Assembly (NCBI RefSeq): GCF_004322705.1
Contig: NZ_SIZZ01000001.1
Span: 248,001 to 312,000 of the forward strand
DNA from: Dyella terrae
Lineage (GTDB): Bacteria > Pseudomonadota > Gammaproteobacteria > Xanthomonadales > Rhodanobacteraceae
DNA length: 64,000 bases
Direction: 5' to 3'
The notes beneath the pieces are model-generated. The model did no database searches and was not told where the DNA came from. It saw only the letters and a program-made list of their open reading frames with translations. Shown here one piece after another: positions 1 to 8,120 of the stretch. The first letter of the stretch is position 1, and every line of letters begins with the position of its first letter. The position numbers and the translations under genes were made by a program.

Positions 1-120
1 GACGACGCCATTCGCGCCATCAATCGCGTGCTGGACGAGAAGTTCGGCATCCGCCACGTGACGGTCCAGATCGACCCAGGCCCGTGTGGTGATGCGGCCC
101 ATGGTTGCGGAAGCCATTGA
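1..120 (+). CDS. Cation diffusion facilitator (CDF) transporter, C-terminal fragment
   Basis: Only the last 39 codons are present; the gene enters from the left edge and stops with TGA at 118-120. The visible residues (IRHVTVQID followed by a short tail with two Cys and two His) match the end of the cytoplasmic domain of CzcD/ZitB-type proteins, which export Zn2+, Co2+ or Cd2+ in exchange for protons and end in a ferredoxin-like fold with metal ligands. The family call rests on this short tail alone. The upstream membrane part cannot be seen. Confidence 0.6.
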   Translation, partial: DDAIRAINRVLDEKFGIRHVTVQIDPGPCGDAAHGCGSH

Positions 121-236
121 TTCGGCTCACTGACTGGTATCGCAGTCCTTGCTGCGACAGGCCCGCTCTTGCACTTTGACGGCCCACTGATAGCATGGCG
201 GGCCGTCCAATCAACGTATTTTCAAGGAGTTTCCCC

Positions 237-398
237 ATGGGCAAGGGCGATCGCAGAACCCGTCGTGGCAAGACCTATCGTGGCAGCTACGGCAACTCCC
301 GTGCGCACGGTGTGCAGCCGGCAGTGGCCGGCGCCAAGGAAACCGTGACGAAGTCGGCTGCCGTGAAGAAGGCCGCGCCGAAGAAGAAGTCCGCCTGA
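237..398 (+). CDS. 30S ribosomal protein THX (bTHX)
   Basis: This is a 53-residue, very basic protein beginning MGKGDRRTRRGK, followed by a RGSYGNSR block. That is the signature of the small ribosomal protein THX, which sits at the top of the 30S head and stabilises the RNA there. The C-terminal half is an Ala/Lys-rich tail (VKKAAPKKK) longer than in Thermus, as is common in gammaproteobacteria. The ATG at 237 is chosen over an upstream in-frame ATG at 195 because AAGGAG at 223-228 is correctly spaced and the conserved N-terminus starts here. The gene is single and followed directly by a terminator. Confidence 0.9.
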   Translation: MGKGDRRTRRGKTYRGSYGNSRAHGVQPAVAGAKETVTKSAAVKKAAPKKKSA

Positions 399-422
399 TC
401 ATCCGGCGACTTCGGTGAAGAA

Positions 423-451
423 AGCCCCCGCCTCGCGGGGGCTTTTTTTTT
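423..451 (+). terminator. Rho-independent terminator of the THX gene
   Basis: A GC-rich stem (AGCCCCCGC at 423-431 pairing with GCGGGGGCT at 435-443) with a three-base loop is followed by an unbroken run of T to 451. It lies 24 bases after the THX stop codon. This is the strongest textbook terminator on the left side of the window. Confidence 0.95.
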
Positions 452-593
452 GTCCTGCGCAAAGCGGGCACAACCGTTCCACACCGCCTTCACGCCCTTG
501 GTGGCATCTGCATGGCCACGGCGCGCAAGAGGCCGCCAGGGGCATCAAGAGGGCGGCCAGTCAGACCTTCCATTGACGTCAGGGAGAGGGACG

Positions 594-926
594 ATGAGTG
601 GCAAGTTCGAACTGAAAAAATCCAGCAACGGCCAGTTTCATTTCAATCTGAAGGCCGGCAATGGCGAAATCATCCTGAGCAGCGAGATGTACACGACGCA
701 TGCGGCAGCGCTGAACGGGATCGAGTCGGTGCGCAAGAACGCGCCCACCGACGAGCGCTATGAGCGAAAGAACGCCAAAAATGGCCAGCCCATGTTTAAT
801 CTCAAGGCGGCCAATCACCAGGTGATTGGTTCCAGCGAGATGTATTCAAGCGAGCGGGCGCGTGAGGAAGGCATTGAGTCGGTCAAGAAGAACGCGCCGG
901 GTGCTGCACTCGACGACGAGGCCTGA
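594..926 (+). CDS. DUF1508 (YegP-like) protein with two tandem repeats
   Basis: This 110-residue protein holds two copies of the DUF1508 module. Residues about 3-50 (GKFELKKSSNGQFHFNLKAGNGEIILSSEMY) and about 55-100 repeat the pattern KxxNGQxxFNLKAxNxxxIxSSEMY, each copy ending in GIESVxKNAP. YegP-type proteins are small beta-rich homodimer-like proteins of unknown role. The ATG at 594 has the purine-rich GGGAGAGGG at 582-590 and starts the conserved MSGKFEL; longer upstream starts are not supported. The gene converges on hutI, with only six bases between the two stops and no terminator visible. Confidence 0.85.
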   Translation: MSGKFELKKSSNGQFHFNLKAGNGEIILSSEMYTTHAAALNGIESVRKNAPTDERYERKNAKNGQPMFNLKAANHQVIGSSEMYSSERAREEGIESVKKNAPGAALDDEA

Positions 927-932
927 GTCGTT

Positions 933-2162
933 TCAGGTCGCCAGGGGGTGTGCCTTGCCCTCGACGTAGACGGCCCGAAGCAAGTCACCGGCGATCCAGT
1001 AGCAGAGTTCGGCCGGTTGCTGGACATTCCACACGGCAAGGTCGGCGCGCTGGCCCAGTGCCAGCGTGCCGCGATCGTCGAGGCCCAGCGCGCGTGCGGC
1101 GTGCGTGGTGATGCCCCGCAGCGCTTCTTCGGGCGTCAGCCGGAACAAGGTGCAGGCCATGCCGGCCGCCATGCGCAGCGACAACAAGGGCGACGTGCCC
1201 GGATTGCAGTCGGTTGCCACGGCCATCGGGACGCTGCGATGGCGCAGGTTGGCAATCGGCGGCAACTTCGTTTCGCGCAAGGCATAGAACGCGCCTGGGA
1301 GTAGTACGGCCACCGTACCGGCGCGCGCCATGGCGTCGATGCCGTGGTCGCTGAGGTATTCCAGGTGATCGGCGGACAAGCCGCCGTACTGCGCGACCAG
1401 GGCCGCGCCGTCGAGATCGGACAACTGTTCGGCATGCAGCTTGACAGGGAGCCTCAGCGCCCTGGCGCGTTCGAACACACGTTGCGTTTCGCCATGCGTG
1501 AAGCCGATGCTTTCGCAAAAAGCGTCCACGGCATCAATCAGCCCTTCAGCGGCAAGCGCGGGAAGCATCTCGTCGCACACCAGCGCCACGTAGGCGTCGC
1601 GCTGTTCCTTGTACTCCGGCGGCAGGGCGTGCAACCCAAGGAATGTGGCGCGCGTGGTAACACCCAGTTCCTCGCCAATGCGTCGCGCAACACGCAGCAT
1701 GCGCCGTTCGGTGGCCAGGTCCAGACCGTAGCCGGACTTGATCTCGATGGTAGTCACGCCATCGCGAAGCAGCGCCTGTGCCCGGCCCATCGACTGTGCG
1801 AGCAGTTCGTCTTCGCTGGCATGGCGCGTTGCGGCGACCGTTGACACGATGCCGCCGCCACTGCGTGCGATTGCTTCGTAACTGGCGCCATTCAACCGCA
1901 GGTCAAACTCATGGGCGCGGTTGCCGCCAAAGACGAGGTGTGTGTGGCAGTCGATCAGTCCCGGCGTCATGACGGCGCCACCGACATCGATGACCTGCGC
2001 CGCCGACGCGTTGTGCGGCAGGTCCGCGTGCGGGCTGACCCAGGCAATGCGCCCGTCCTTCACCGCGAGGGCGCCGTCACGAATCAGGCCGTAAGGCTCG
2101 GCGCCGACAAAGGTGGCCAGCGTGGCATGCGTGAAGAGCGTATCCCAGCGAGTGTGCGTCAT
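933..2162 (-). CDS. hutI: Imidazolonepropionase
   Basis: HutI hydrolyses 4-imidazolone-5-propionate to N-formimidoyl-L-glutamate, the third step of histidine breakdown. The 409-residue length is normal. The amidohydrolase metal site is visible: DCHTH (His73, His75), a later His in LHAEQLSD and the Asp in VATDCNPGT. The FGGNRAHEFDLRLNG substrate segment and the GGGI loop typical of HutI are present. The start overlaps the stop of the upstream clc gene by ATGA (2159-2162), so translation is probably coupled to it. No hutH, hutC or hutG lies in the window, so the pathway is split in this genome. Confidence 0.96.
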   Translation of the reverse strand: MTHTRWDTLFTHATLATFVGAEPYGLIRDGALAVKDGRIAWVSPHADLPHNASAAQVIDVGGAVMTPGLIDCHTHLVFGGNRAHEFDLRLNGASYEAIARSGGGIVSTVAATRHASEDELLAQSMGRAQALLRDGVTTIEIKSGYGLDLATERRMLRVARRIGEELGVTTRATFLGLHALPPEYKEQRDAYVALVCDEMLPALAAEGLIDAVDAFCESIGFTHGETQRVFERARALRLPVKLHAEQLSDLDGAALVAQYGGLSADHLEYLSDHGIDAMARAGTVAVLLPGAFYALRETKLPPIANLRHRSVPMAVATDCNPGTSPLLSLRMAAGMACTLFRLTPEEALRGITTHAARALGLDDRGTLALGQRADLAVWNVQQPAELCYWIAGDLLRAVYVEGKAHPLAT

Positions 2163-3556
2163 GGCGTATCGGGTGAGTCGTTTCGAGTAGGGGCGGCAGC
2201 CTCCGACACGTCGTCGGGATCCGGCTCGGCTTCGCGCCGGGCCTTCTCGGCTTCGAACTGTTCGATCAGTTTATCGGCCAGCGCCTTGTAGACGGGCTTG
2301 TGGCTGAAAAGGGACGAGCATAGCCGGGCAATCAGACACGTTGCCATGATCGGCAGTGCCATCTGCTGGTTGGCCGTGAGCTCCATGGAAATCACCGTCG
2401 CGGTCAGCGGCGCCTGGGTGACGCCGGCCAGGTAACCGGCCATCGCAAGGAGGATGACTGCCGAGCCGTCTGCGCCTGGAACGAGCGCGGTGATGTTCTG
2501 GCCCAGGCCCGCGCCCACCGCCAGGGCGGGCGAGAAAATGCCACCGGGGATGCCCGCCCAGAATGACGCGATATTGCCGAAGAATTTCAGCACGCCGAAG
2601 CTGGCAACCGTATCGCCATGGCCTTCGAGGATGGCCCTGGCTTGCGCGTATCCGGTGCCGTAAAGCCCGGTATTCGTCAGCTGGCTGAGAAGTACCAGTG
2701 CCAGGCCGCAGCACGCGGCGAACACCACCGGCGAGCGGGCACGAAGCCGGCCCATGACACCGCGAAGGCCGTGGTTGTGAGGGACGATCAGGCGTGCGAA
2801 GAGCCCGCCGGCCAGTCCGCAGACCACGCCGGTGGCGAGCACGGCCCACCACGCTTGTCCCAGCGGCAGCGTCATGTCGAGCCGGCCGAAGTAGGCGTAG
2901 TTGCCAAGGATGCCCAGCGACACCACGCCGGCAATGATCACGGCGGTGAGCAGAATGCCGCTCATGCGATGTTCGAAGGCGCCGCTCATCTCTTCAATGG
3001 CAAACACGACGCCGGCCAGCGGCGTATTGAATGCGGCGGCGAGGCCGGCCGCCGAGCCGGCCAGGATGAAACGGCCGGCCGCCGCGGGATCGGCAAAGCC
3101 GAAGCGTCTGCCCAGCGAATAAAGCAGGCCTGCGCCGACGTGTACCGTCGGGCCTTCGCGACCGACGGAGGCGCCACCCAGCAATGCGACGAGCGTGAGT
3201 GCCATCTTGCCCATGGCCACGCGCAATGAAAGCAGGCTGCGACGAAAACCCTCGTCTTCCACGTGCAGTGCCGCGATGGCCTGCGGAATGCCCGAGCCCC
3301 GTGTCGGCTTCAGTGCACCTTGCGTCACCCACGCCAGCAGGGCGAAGGTGGCGGGCGTCACGATGAAGGCCCACCAGCGGCTGTGTTCGACCATCCGGTG
3401 GAACAGGCCGAACGCGAAGTCCGCCGCCTGGGCGAATCCTACGGCTGCGAGGCCAACCACCACGGCGCCGGTCCAGAACAGCACACGGCGTCGCCATTGC
3501 ACGGGAGAAAAGATGTCGAGTTCGGCAAGTCGCTGGAAACGGCGGTAATCACTCAT
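2159..3556 (-). CDS. ClC-family chloride/proton antiporter or channel
   Basis: This 465-residue membrane protein carries the three ClC filter signatures: GSGIPQ, GREGPTVHVGAG with the gating glutamate, and GGIFSPALAVGAGLG. The FNTPLAGVVFAIEE segment retains the acidic residue used for proton entry in EcClcA-type exchangers, so a Cl-/H+ antiporter is more likely than a channel. About ten or more hydrophobic helices can be seen. It has a short charged C-terminal tail and no CBS domains. The ATG at 3556 overlaps the preceding gene by ATGA, which decides the start over a longer reading frame. It is the middle gene of a coupled run with a GNAT-nitrilase and hutI. Confidence 0.9.
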   Translation of the reverse strand: MSDYRRFQRLAELDIFSPVQWRRRVLFWTGAVVVGLAAVGFAQAADFAFGLFHRMVEHSRWWAFIVTPATFALLAWVTQGALKPTRGSGIPQAIAALHVEDEGFRRSLLSLRVAMGKMALTLVALLGGASVGREGPTVHVGAGLLYSLGRRFGFADPAAAGRFILAGSAAGLAAAFNTPLAGVVFAIEEMSGAFEHRMSGILLTAVIIAGVVSLGILGNYAYFGRLDMTLPLGQAWWAVLATGVVCGLAGGLFARLIVPHNHGLRGVMGRLRARSPVVFAACCGLALVLLSQLTNTGLYGTGYAQARAILEGHGDTVASFGVLKFFGNIASFWAGIPGGIFSPALAVGAGLGQNITALVPGADGSAVILLAMAGYLAGVTQAPLTATVISMELTANQQMALPIMATCLIARLCSSLFSHKPVYKALADKLIEQFEAEKARREAEPDPDDVSEAAAPTRNDSPDTP

Positions 3557-5127
3557 GAGCTCTTGTCGCGGCGCGGGGTCCAGCGCGTCTCGTAAAGGTC
3601 GAAGCGCCGGTCCTTCAAATTCTGTACTGCACCGGCGTTGCGCGCCCGGGCGATGCTCTCCAGACGCAGATCGGCGAACAGCACGGTTTCGATGTTCGGT
3701 TGCGAATCGGCGGCCACGCCATCGCGCGCGAAAGGAAAATCGCTGGGGGTGAGGATACAGCTTTGGCCGTACTGAATGTCGAAGTTGTTCACGCCAGGCA
3801 GATTGCCGACATTGCCCGACAGCACGACATAACACTGGTTCTCAATCGCACGGGCTTGCGAACAGTAGCGCACGCGCAGGTAGCCTTCGCGCACATCCGT
3901 GCAGAAGGGCACGAACAGAATCAGTGCGCCCTGGTCGGTGAGATGGCGCGCAACTTCGGGAAACTCGGAGTCGTAGCAGATCATCACGCCGATGGGGCCG
4001 CAGTCGGTCTGGATCGTGGCCGCCGTGTCGCCACCGGTGATGTTCCAGACAGTGCGCTCGCTCGGCGTGGGATGCAGCTTCTCCTGTTCGTGGATGGAGC
4101 CATCGCGCAAGCAGACGTAACACACGTTGTGGATGTCGCCGTTGGCCTGCTCGGTGGGATGGGAGCCTGCGATGATGTTGATGTTGTAGCGCACGGCCAG
4201 GCCACTGAAAAGTTCCTTCACCAGCGGCGTGTACTGGCTGAGCCGCCGAATGGCATCGACCGGCAGAAGCTCGGCATTCTCGATGGAAAGCAGTTGCAGC
4301 GTAATCAGTTCGGGGAAGGTGACGAAGTCGGCGCTGTAATCGGCGGCGATGTCGGTGAAGTACTCCACCTGGGTGGCGAATTCTTCGAAGGACTTGATGC
4401 GGCGTTGCTGGTATTGCACCGAAGCGACGCGCACCGAGTCGGGCAGGCGCTGCGGCGTGGGTACCGGTGGGATATCCGGCTGGTTCAGCAATTGTGGATT
4501 GCGCCAGACCAGATGCGCGGCATAGCCCAGCGAGTCATAGTCCGACGGCACGTAACCCCGTATCAGGCCGATCAGCTCAAAGCCGTTGTGCAACTGGAAA
4601 CTGAGCGTGGGATCGCGGCGCCGTCCTTCGATCACCGCTTGAACGTATTCATCGGCGCTGCCGAAACGCTGGATATTGCGGGCAAGTCCCGGAATGCGTC
4701 CGCCAAACACGATGCCGCGCAGTTTCAGGTCGGTGCACAATCGCTTGCGCGCCAGATAAAGGCGCTGGCCGATGCGGATGCCCCGGTAGTCGGGATGCAC
4801 GACCATTTCCATGCCGTAGAGCCAGTCGCCATCGGGATCGTGGCGCGAGCCCATGCCACCACCGGTGATCTGCATCCAGGTATGCGGGGACAGTGCCGCT
4901 GCCTCACCGATGCGGAAGGTGGCGCAATAGCCGACCACGCGTCCTTCGTAGACCGCCACGAACTGACCTTCCGGGAAATGCGTCTGCTGCGAGCGCAGCA
5001 TCTCAGCGGAGTGTCCCCACTCGGGCGTGTAGACACGTCCGGTCAGGTCGACCAATGCCGGTACGTCCGCCGGTGTTGCCAGGCGAACGAGCAGCTTGGG
5101 AGCATTCTCAAGCGACTTCTTGGCCAT
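3553..5127 (-). CDS. Bifunctional GNAT acetyltransferase / carbon-nitrogen hydrolase (nitrilase superfamily)
   Basis: This is a fusion of about 524 residues. Residues about 8-200 form a GNAT domain with a recognisable acyl-CoA loop (VVHPDYRGIRIGQRLY). Residues about 225-510 form a nitrilase-superfamily hydrolase with the full Glu-Lys-Cys triad: TFPELI, EKLHPTPSE and GVMICYDSEFPEVAR. Such fusions are known as conserved proteins of unknown substrate in proteobacteria, and amide hydrolysis or transfer is expected. The ATG at 5127 is preferred over a GTG at 5166 because the earlier segment is a His/Arg stretch without family likeness. Neither start has a clear ribosome site. It is first in a coupled run with clc and hutI. 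Confidence 0.88.
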   Translation of the reverse strand: MAKKSLENAPKLLVRLATPADVPALVDLTGRVYTPEWGHSAEMLRSQQTHFPEGQFVAVYEGRVVGYCATFRIGEAAALSPHTWMQITGGGMGSRHDPDGDWLYGMEMVVHPDYRGIRIGQRLYLARKRLCTDLKLRGIVFGGRIPGLARNIQRFGSADEYVQAVIEGRRRDPTLSFQLHNGFELIGLIRGYVPSDYDSLGYAAHLVWRNPQLLNQPDIPPVPTPQRLPDSVRVASVQYQQRRIKSFEEFATQVEYFTDIAADYSADFVTFPELITLQLLSIENAELLPVDAIRRLSQYTPLVKELFSGLAVRYNINIIAGSHPTEQANGDIHNVCYVCLRDGSIHEQEKLHPTPSERTVWNITGGDTAATIQTDCGPIGVMICYDSEFPEVARHLTDQGALILFVPFCTDVREGYLRVRYCSQARAIENQCYVVLSGNVGNLPGVNNFDIQYGQSCILTPSDFPFARDGVAADSQPNIETVLFADLRLESIARARNAGAVQNLKDRRFDLYETRWTPRRDKSS

Positions 5128-5259
5128 GGCTGAAGTATGCCGGTGCCGGTGTGATGGCACTTTCACGCGTGAACGAATGGCAGGCGCCCCGAAGGTGCAT
5201 GGCCTTCACCTGCCCGGAGCAGACGCCTACACTTTGGCCAACCTTCCCGGAGTCATGTC

Positions 5260-6621
5260 ATGACCGCAGCCACGCCGTCTTTTTCTGCCGATCGGATCTG
5301 GACCGGCGACGGGTGGACGCCTGACGCGACGTTTGGCGTCAGCGGGCAAGGATATTTGACCTCAGCCTCGGGCAACGCCACGTCGGTAGGTGCATGGGCG
5401 TTGCCGGGCATGCCCAACCTGCACTCGCATGCGTTCCAGCGCGCCATGGCGGGACTGGCCGAGCGCAAGGGGCGCAGCGACGACAGCTTCTGGACCTGGC
5501 GCGAAACCATGTACGCCTTCGCCGCGCGCATCGGGCCCGACGAGCTCCAGGCCATCGCCGCCCAGCTATACATGGAAATGCTCAAGGCGGGCTATACGCA
5601 GGTCTGCGAGTTCCATTATCTGCATCACCAACCGGACGGCACGCCGTATGCGCAGCCCGAGGCCATGTCGCTCGCACTGATCGAAGCGGCAAAGGAAACC
5701 GGTATCGCTCTCACGCTGCTGCCCGTGCTTTACATGACCGGCGGTTTCGATGGTCGCCCGCTGGCGCCGCGGCAACGTCGCTTTGGGCATGCGGTGGGCG
5801 ATTACGTCAGCTTGCTGGAATCCTTGCGTGCCCTCGAAGGTCCGGCGCTGCGCGTCGGCGTGGCCCTGCATTCCCTGCGCGCGGTGCCCGAGGCATCGAT
5901 GCGTGCCGTGCTGGCAACGTCGGCGGCGGCCGATTGTCCCGTGCATATTCATATCGCCGAACAGATCGGCGAAGTGCAGGACTGCCTGGCGACGCGAGGC
6001 GCACGTCCGGTGGAGTGGCTGCTCGACCACGCGGACGTCAATGCACGCTGGACGCTCGTGCATGCCACACACCTCAGCGGACACGAATGTTCGCGGCTCG
6101 CGCGCAGCGGCGCCGTGGCGGGCCTGTGTCCAACGACCGAAGCCAATCTGGGCGACGGCCTGTTTCCCCTGGCCGATTTCCTCGATGCGCACGGTACGTT
6201 GGGTATTGGCTCGGATTCGCATATTTCGGTGTCGCCGGTGGAAGAGCTGCGCTGGCTCGAATATGGACAGCGCCTGGCCACGCGCCACCGCAATATCGCG
6301 GCGCGGCACGAAGGCGACAGCGTGGGCGAAACCCTGTGGCGGGCCAGCCTGAAGGGTGGCGCTGTGGCATCGGGCCTGCCAGTGGGCGCGCTGCGCGAGG
6401 GTGCGCGTGCCGACGTCATCGTGCTCGACGATACGGCTGCACTGCTCGCGGCCCGTGACGAGCGGTCGCTGATCGACAGTTTCCTTTTCGCCGGCAATGC
6501 GCCGCTGGTGCGCCATGTCATGTGCGGCGGTCAATGGGTGGTGCGCGACTTCAGGCATCGTGATGAAGAGCGCATCAGCGCACGTTACCGTGCGACGGTC
6601 GCACGCCTGGCCGCGCCGTAA
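5260..6621 (+). CDS. hutF: Formimidoylglutamate deiminase
   Basis: HutF removes ammonia from N-formimidoyl-L-glutamate to give N-formyl-L-glutamate, the two-step variant of late histidine catabolism; HutG then releases formate. The 453 residues are full length. The amidohydrolase ligands are visible in NLHSHAFQR, HIHIAEQIGE, HATHLS and IGSDSHIS. HAFQRAMAGLAER is characteristic of HutF rather than guanine deaminase. The ATG at 5260 follows CCGGAG. It is divergent from the GNAT-nitrilase run that ends in hutI, so the two enzymes of consecutive steps face away from a shared upstream region. Confidence 0.95.
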   Translation: MTAATPSFSADRIWTGDGWTPDATFGVSGQGYLTSASGNATSVGAWALPGMPNLHSHAFQRAMAGLAERKGRSDDSFWTWRETMYAFAARIGPDELQAIAAQLYMEMLKAGYTQVCEFHYLHHQPDGTPYAQPEAMSLALIEAAKETGIALTLLPVLYMTGGFDGRPLAPRQRRFGHAVGDYVSLLESLRALEGPALRVGVALHSLRAVPEASMRAVLATSAAADCPVHIHIAEQIGEVQDCLATRGARPVEWLLDHADVNARWTLVHATHLSGHECSRLARSGAVAGLCPTTEANLGDGLFPLADFLDAHGTLGIGSDSHISVSPVEELRWLEYGQRLATRHRNIAARHEGDSVGETLWRASLKGGAVASGLPVGALREGARADVIVLDDTAALLAARDERSLIDSFLFAGNAPLVRHVMCGGQWVVRDFRHRDEERISARYRATVARLAAP

Positions 6622-6640
6622 CGTTGGGATTGGCTTGAAT

Positions 6641-6665
6641 GCATGCCGGCATGGTGCCGGCGTGC
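6641..6665 (+). repeat. 10-bp hairpin between hutF and the DoxX gene
   Basis: GCATGCCGGC (6641-6650) pairs with GCCGGCGTGC (6656-6665) through ten pairs, including one G:T, around a five-base loop. It lies 20 bases after the hutF stop and ends 18 bases before the DoxX start. There is no T run, so it may be a weak terminator or a processing or stability element. Confidence 0.5.
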
Positions 6666-6683
6666 TCATCAGGGGGAGGCTCC

Positions 6684-7085
6684 ATGGGAAACAACGATCT
6701 GGGAAAGTTGATTCTTCGCGTGGTACTGGGCGTGCTTATCCTGTTTCATGGCGTGTCGAAGCTGATTCACGGCCCGGGCTTCGTGCTGCAAGTGCTGGGA
6801 CAGGCGGGGCTGCCGTCGTTCCTCGCTTACGGTGTGTATGTGGGTGAAGTGCTGGCGCCGGTCCTGCTTATCGCCGGGCTCTGGGCCCGTATCGGCGCGC
6901 TGATCATCGTGGTCAACATGCTGTTTGCTTTGGGGCTGGTGCACATGAGCCAGCTGGCGCAGCTGGCCGATACGGGTGGCTGGGCGCTGGAACTGCAGGG
7001 CATGTACCTGGGCGCGGCCCTCGCCGTGTTGTTCCTCGGTGCCGGGCGTTTCAGCGTCGGTGGGGCCAACGGGCGGTTCAACTAA
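6684..7085 (+). CDS. DoxX family membrane protein
   Basis: This 133-residue protein has four predicted membrane helices (about 8-28, 45-68, 72-93 and 105-124) and the DoxX-type opening LILRVVLGVLILFHGVSKL. Family members are small quinone-linked or redox-associated membrane proteins, and their substrate is usually unknown. The ATG at 6684 is supported by the strong GGGGGAGG at 6672-6679. A longer frame from 6639 would place charged residues ahead of the first helix and has no ribosome site. It lies downstream of hutF but is separated by a hairpin. Confidence 0.88.
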   Translation: MGNNDLGKLILRVVLGVLILFHGVSKLIHGPGFVLQVLGQAGLPSFLAYGVYVGEVLAPVLLIAGLWARIGALIIVVNMLFALGLVHMSQLAQLADTGGWALELQGMYLGAALAVLFLGAGRFSVGGANGRFN

Positions 7086-7095
7086 GTCGGTGCGG

Positions 7096-7125
7096 TGCGC
7101 CTGGCGCCGTTGGTGGCCAGGCGCA
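7096..7125. terminator. Hairpin between convergent DoxX and LysR genes
   Basis: TGCGCCTGGC (7096-7105) pairs perfectly with GCCAGGCGCA (7116-7125) around a ten-base loop. It sits exactly between the two stop codons, with the LysR stop beginning at 7126. No T run follows on either strand, so it is a terminator-like hairpin rather than a canonical one. Confidence 0.55.
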
Positions 7126-8025
7126 TCAATCGTTGAGGCGCTCGCGCAGGTAGTCCATCAGCACGCGCACCTTGGGCGGCACCTGGAAGCGGCTCGGGTA
7201 GTAGAGGAAGAACCCTTCGTAAGGTGGTAGCCAGCGTTCAAGCACGCTTTCCAGCGCGCCTTGCGCAACCAGTTCGCGCACTGCGGGCTCCAGCGTATGG
7301 GCCAGCCCGACGCCATCGCAGGCTGCTCGAATGGCAAGCGCCGGATCGTTGACGATCAGCGGCCCGTCGACATCGATCTCGAACCATCGCTGGCGCTCGG
7401 CAAACTCCCAGCGGTAGATGGCGCCGCTGGACGTGTAACGATTGCGAATGCAGACGTGTTGCTGAAGGTCCTTCGGATGCTGCGGTTTTCCATGCGTGGC
7501 AAAGTACGCGGGCGAGCCGACCAGCATCGAGCGCAGCTGTCGTTGCAGGGGCATGGCCACTACGTCGCGCGCAAGTCGCTCGCCAAGGCGAATGCCGGCG
7601 TCGTAACCGCCAGCGACCAGGTCGACGAGCCCGTCATTGACGTCGATGTCCAGTTTGAGCTCAGGCCAGCGTTGCAGGAATTCGACCTGCAAGGGGGCCA
7701 CCAGCCAGTCCAGCACGATGCGTGGCACGGTGATGCGCAGGGTGCCGGCGGGGCGGTCGGCATGCTGGCGCAGATCCTCGATGGCGTCATCGATGGCGGT
7801 AAGCGCGGGAGCGATGCGGTCGAGAAACTGTTGGCCCGCCTCGGTCAACCCGACGCGCCGCGTGCTCCGCTGCAGCAGGCGCACGCCCAGGCGTTCTTCG
7901 AGTTGGCGCATCGTCTGGCTAAGTGCGGAGGGCGTGACATCCATCTCCGTCGCGGCACGCGTGAAGCTTCCACGCAGGGCGATGAGATGAAAGGCTCGCA
8001 GGGCAGCCGGGGCGTCGTCGCGCAT
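7126..8025 (-). CDS. LysR-family transcriptional regulator
   Basis: This 299-residue protein has the LysR winged helix at residues about 6-65 (AFHLIALRGSFTRAATEMDVTPSALSQTMRQLEERLGVRLLQRSTRRVGLT) and a periplasmic-binding-like effector domain from about 90. It is in the group of LysR proteins often paired with oxidoreductases. It is divergent from an aldo/keto reductase gene with 95 bases between the start codons, the usual arrangement for a LysR regulator and its target. The effector cannot be read from the sequence. Confidence 0.92.
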   Translation of the reverse strand: MRDDAPAALRAFHLIALRGSFTRAATEMDVTPSALSQTMRQLEERLGVRLLQRSTRRVGLTEAGQQFLDRIAPALTAIDDAIEDLRQHADRPAGTLRITVPRIVLDWLVAPLQVEFLQRWPELKLDIDVNDGLVDLVAGGYDAGIRLGERLARDVVAMPLQRQLRSMLVGSPAYFATHGKPQHPKDLQQHVCIRNRYTSSGAIYRWEFAERQRWFEIDVDGPLIVNDPALAIRAACDGVGLAHTLEPAVRELVAQGALESVLERWLPPYEGFFLYYPSRFQVPPKVRVLMDYLRERLND

Positions 8026-8028
8026 TTG

Positions 8029-8041
8029 TTAGTTGGCCTAA
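8029..8041. promoter_or_regulatory. Possible LysR-type box (T-N11-A) between the LysR and aldo/keto reductase genes
   Basis: TTAGTTGGCCTAA is a 13-base imperfect dyad starting with T and ending with A, with TTAG/CTAA arms. It lies just upstream of the LysR start in the divergent spacer. It fits the general LysR half-site rule, but the rule is loose and one match is weak evidence. Confidence 0.3.
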
Positions 8042-8120
8042 TAAAAGCATGTACAAAATTACGCTTTTTCCGGGCAATGGCAAGGCGGAGACTGCCCCCA
8101 TTCCAACCGGAGGACGTCCC

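Noticed and set aside
3700-5133. 477-codon plus-strand frame opposite the GNAT-nitrilase
   Set aside because: The minus-strand gene carries the complete Glu-Lys-Cys triad; the plus-strand frame is a high-GC shadow.
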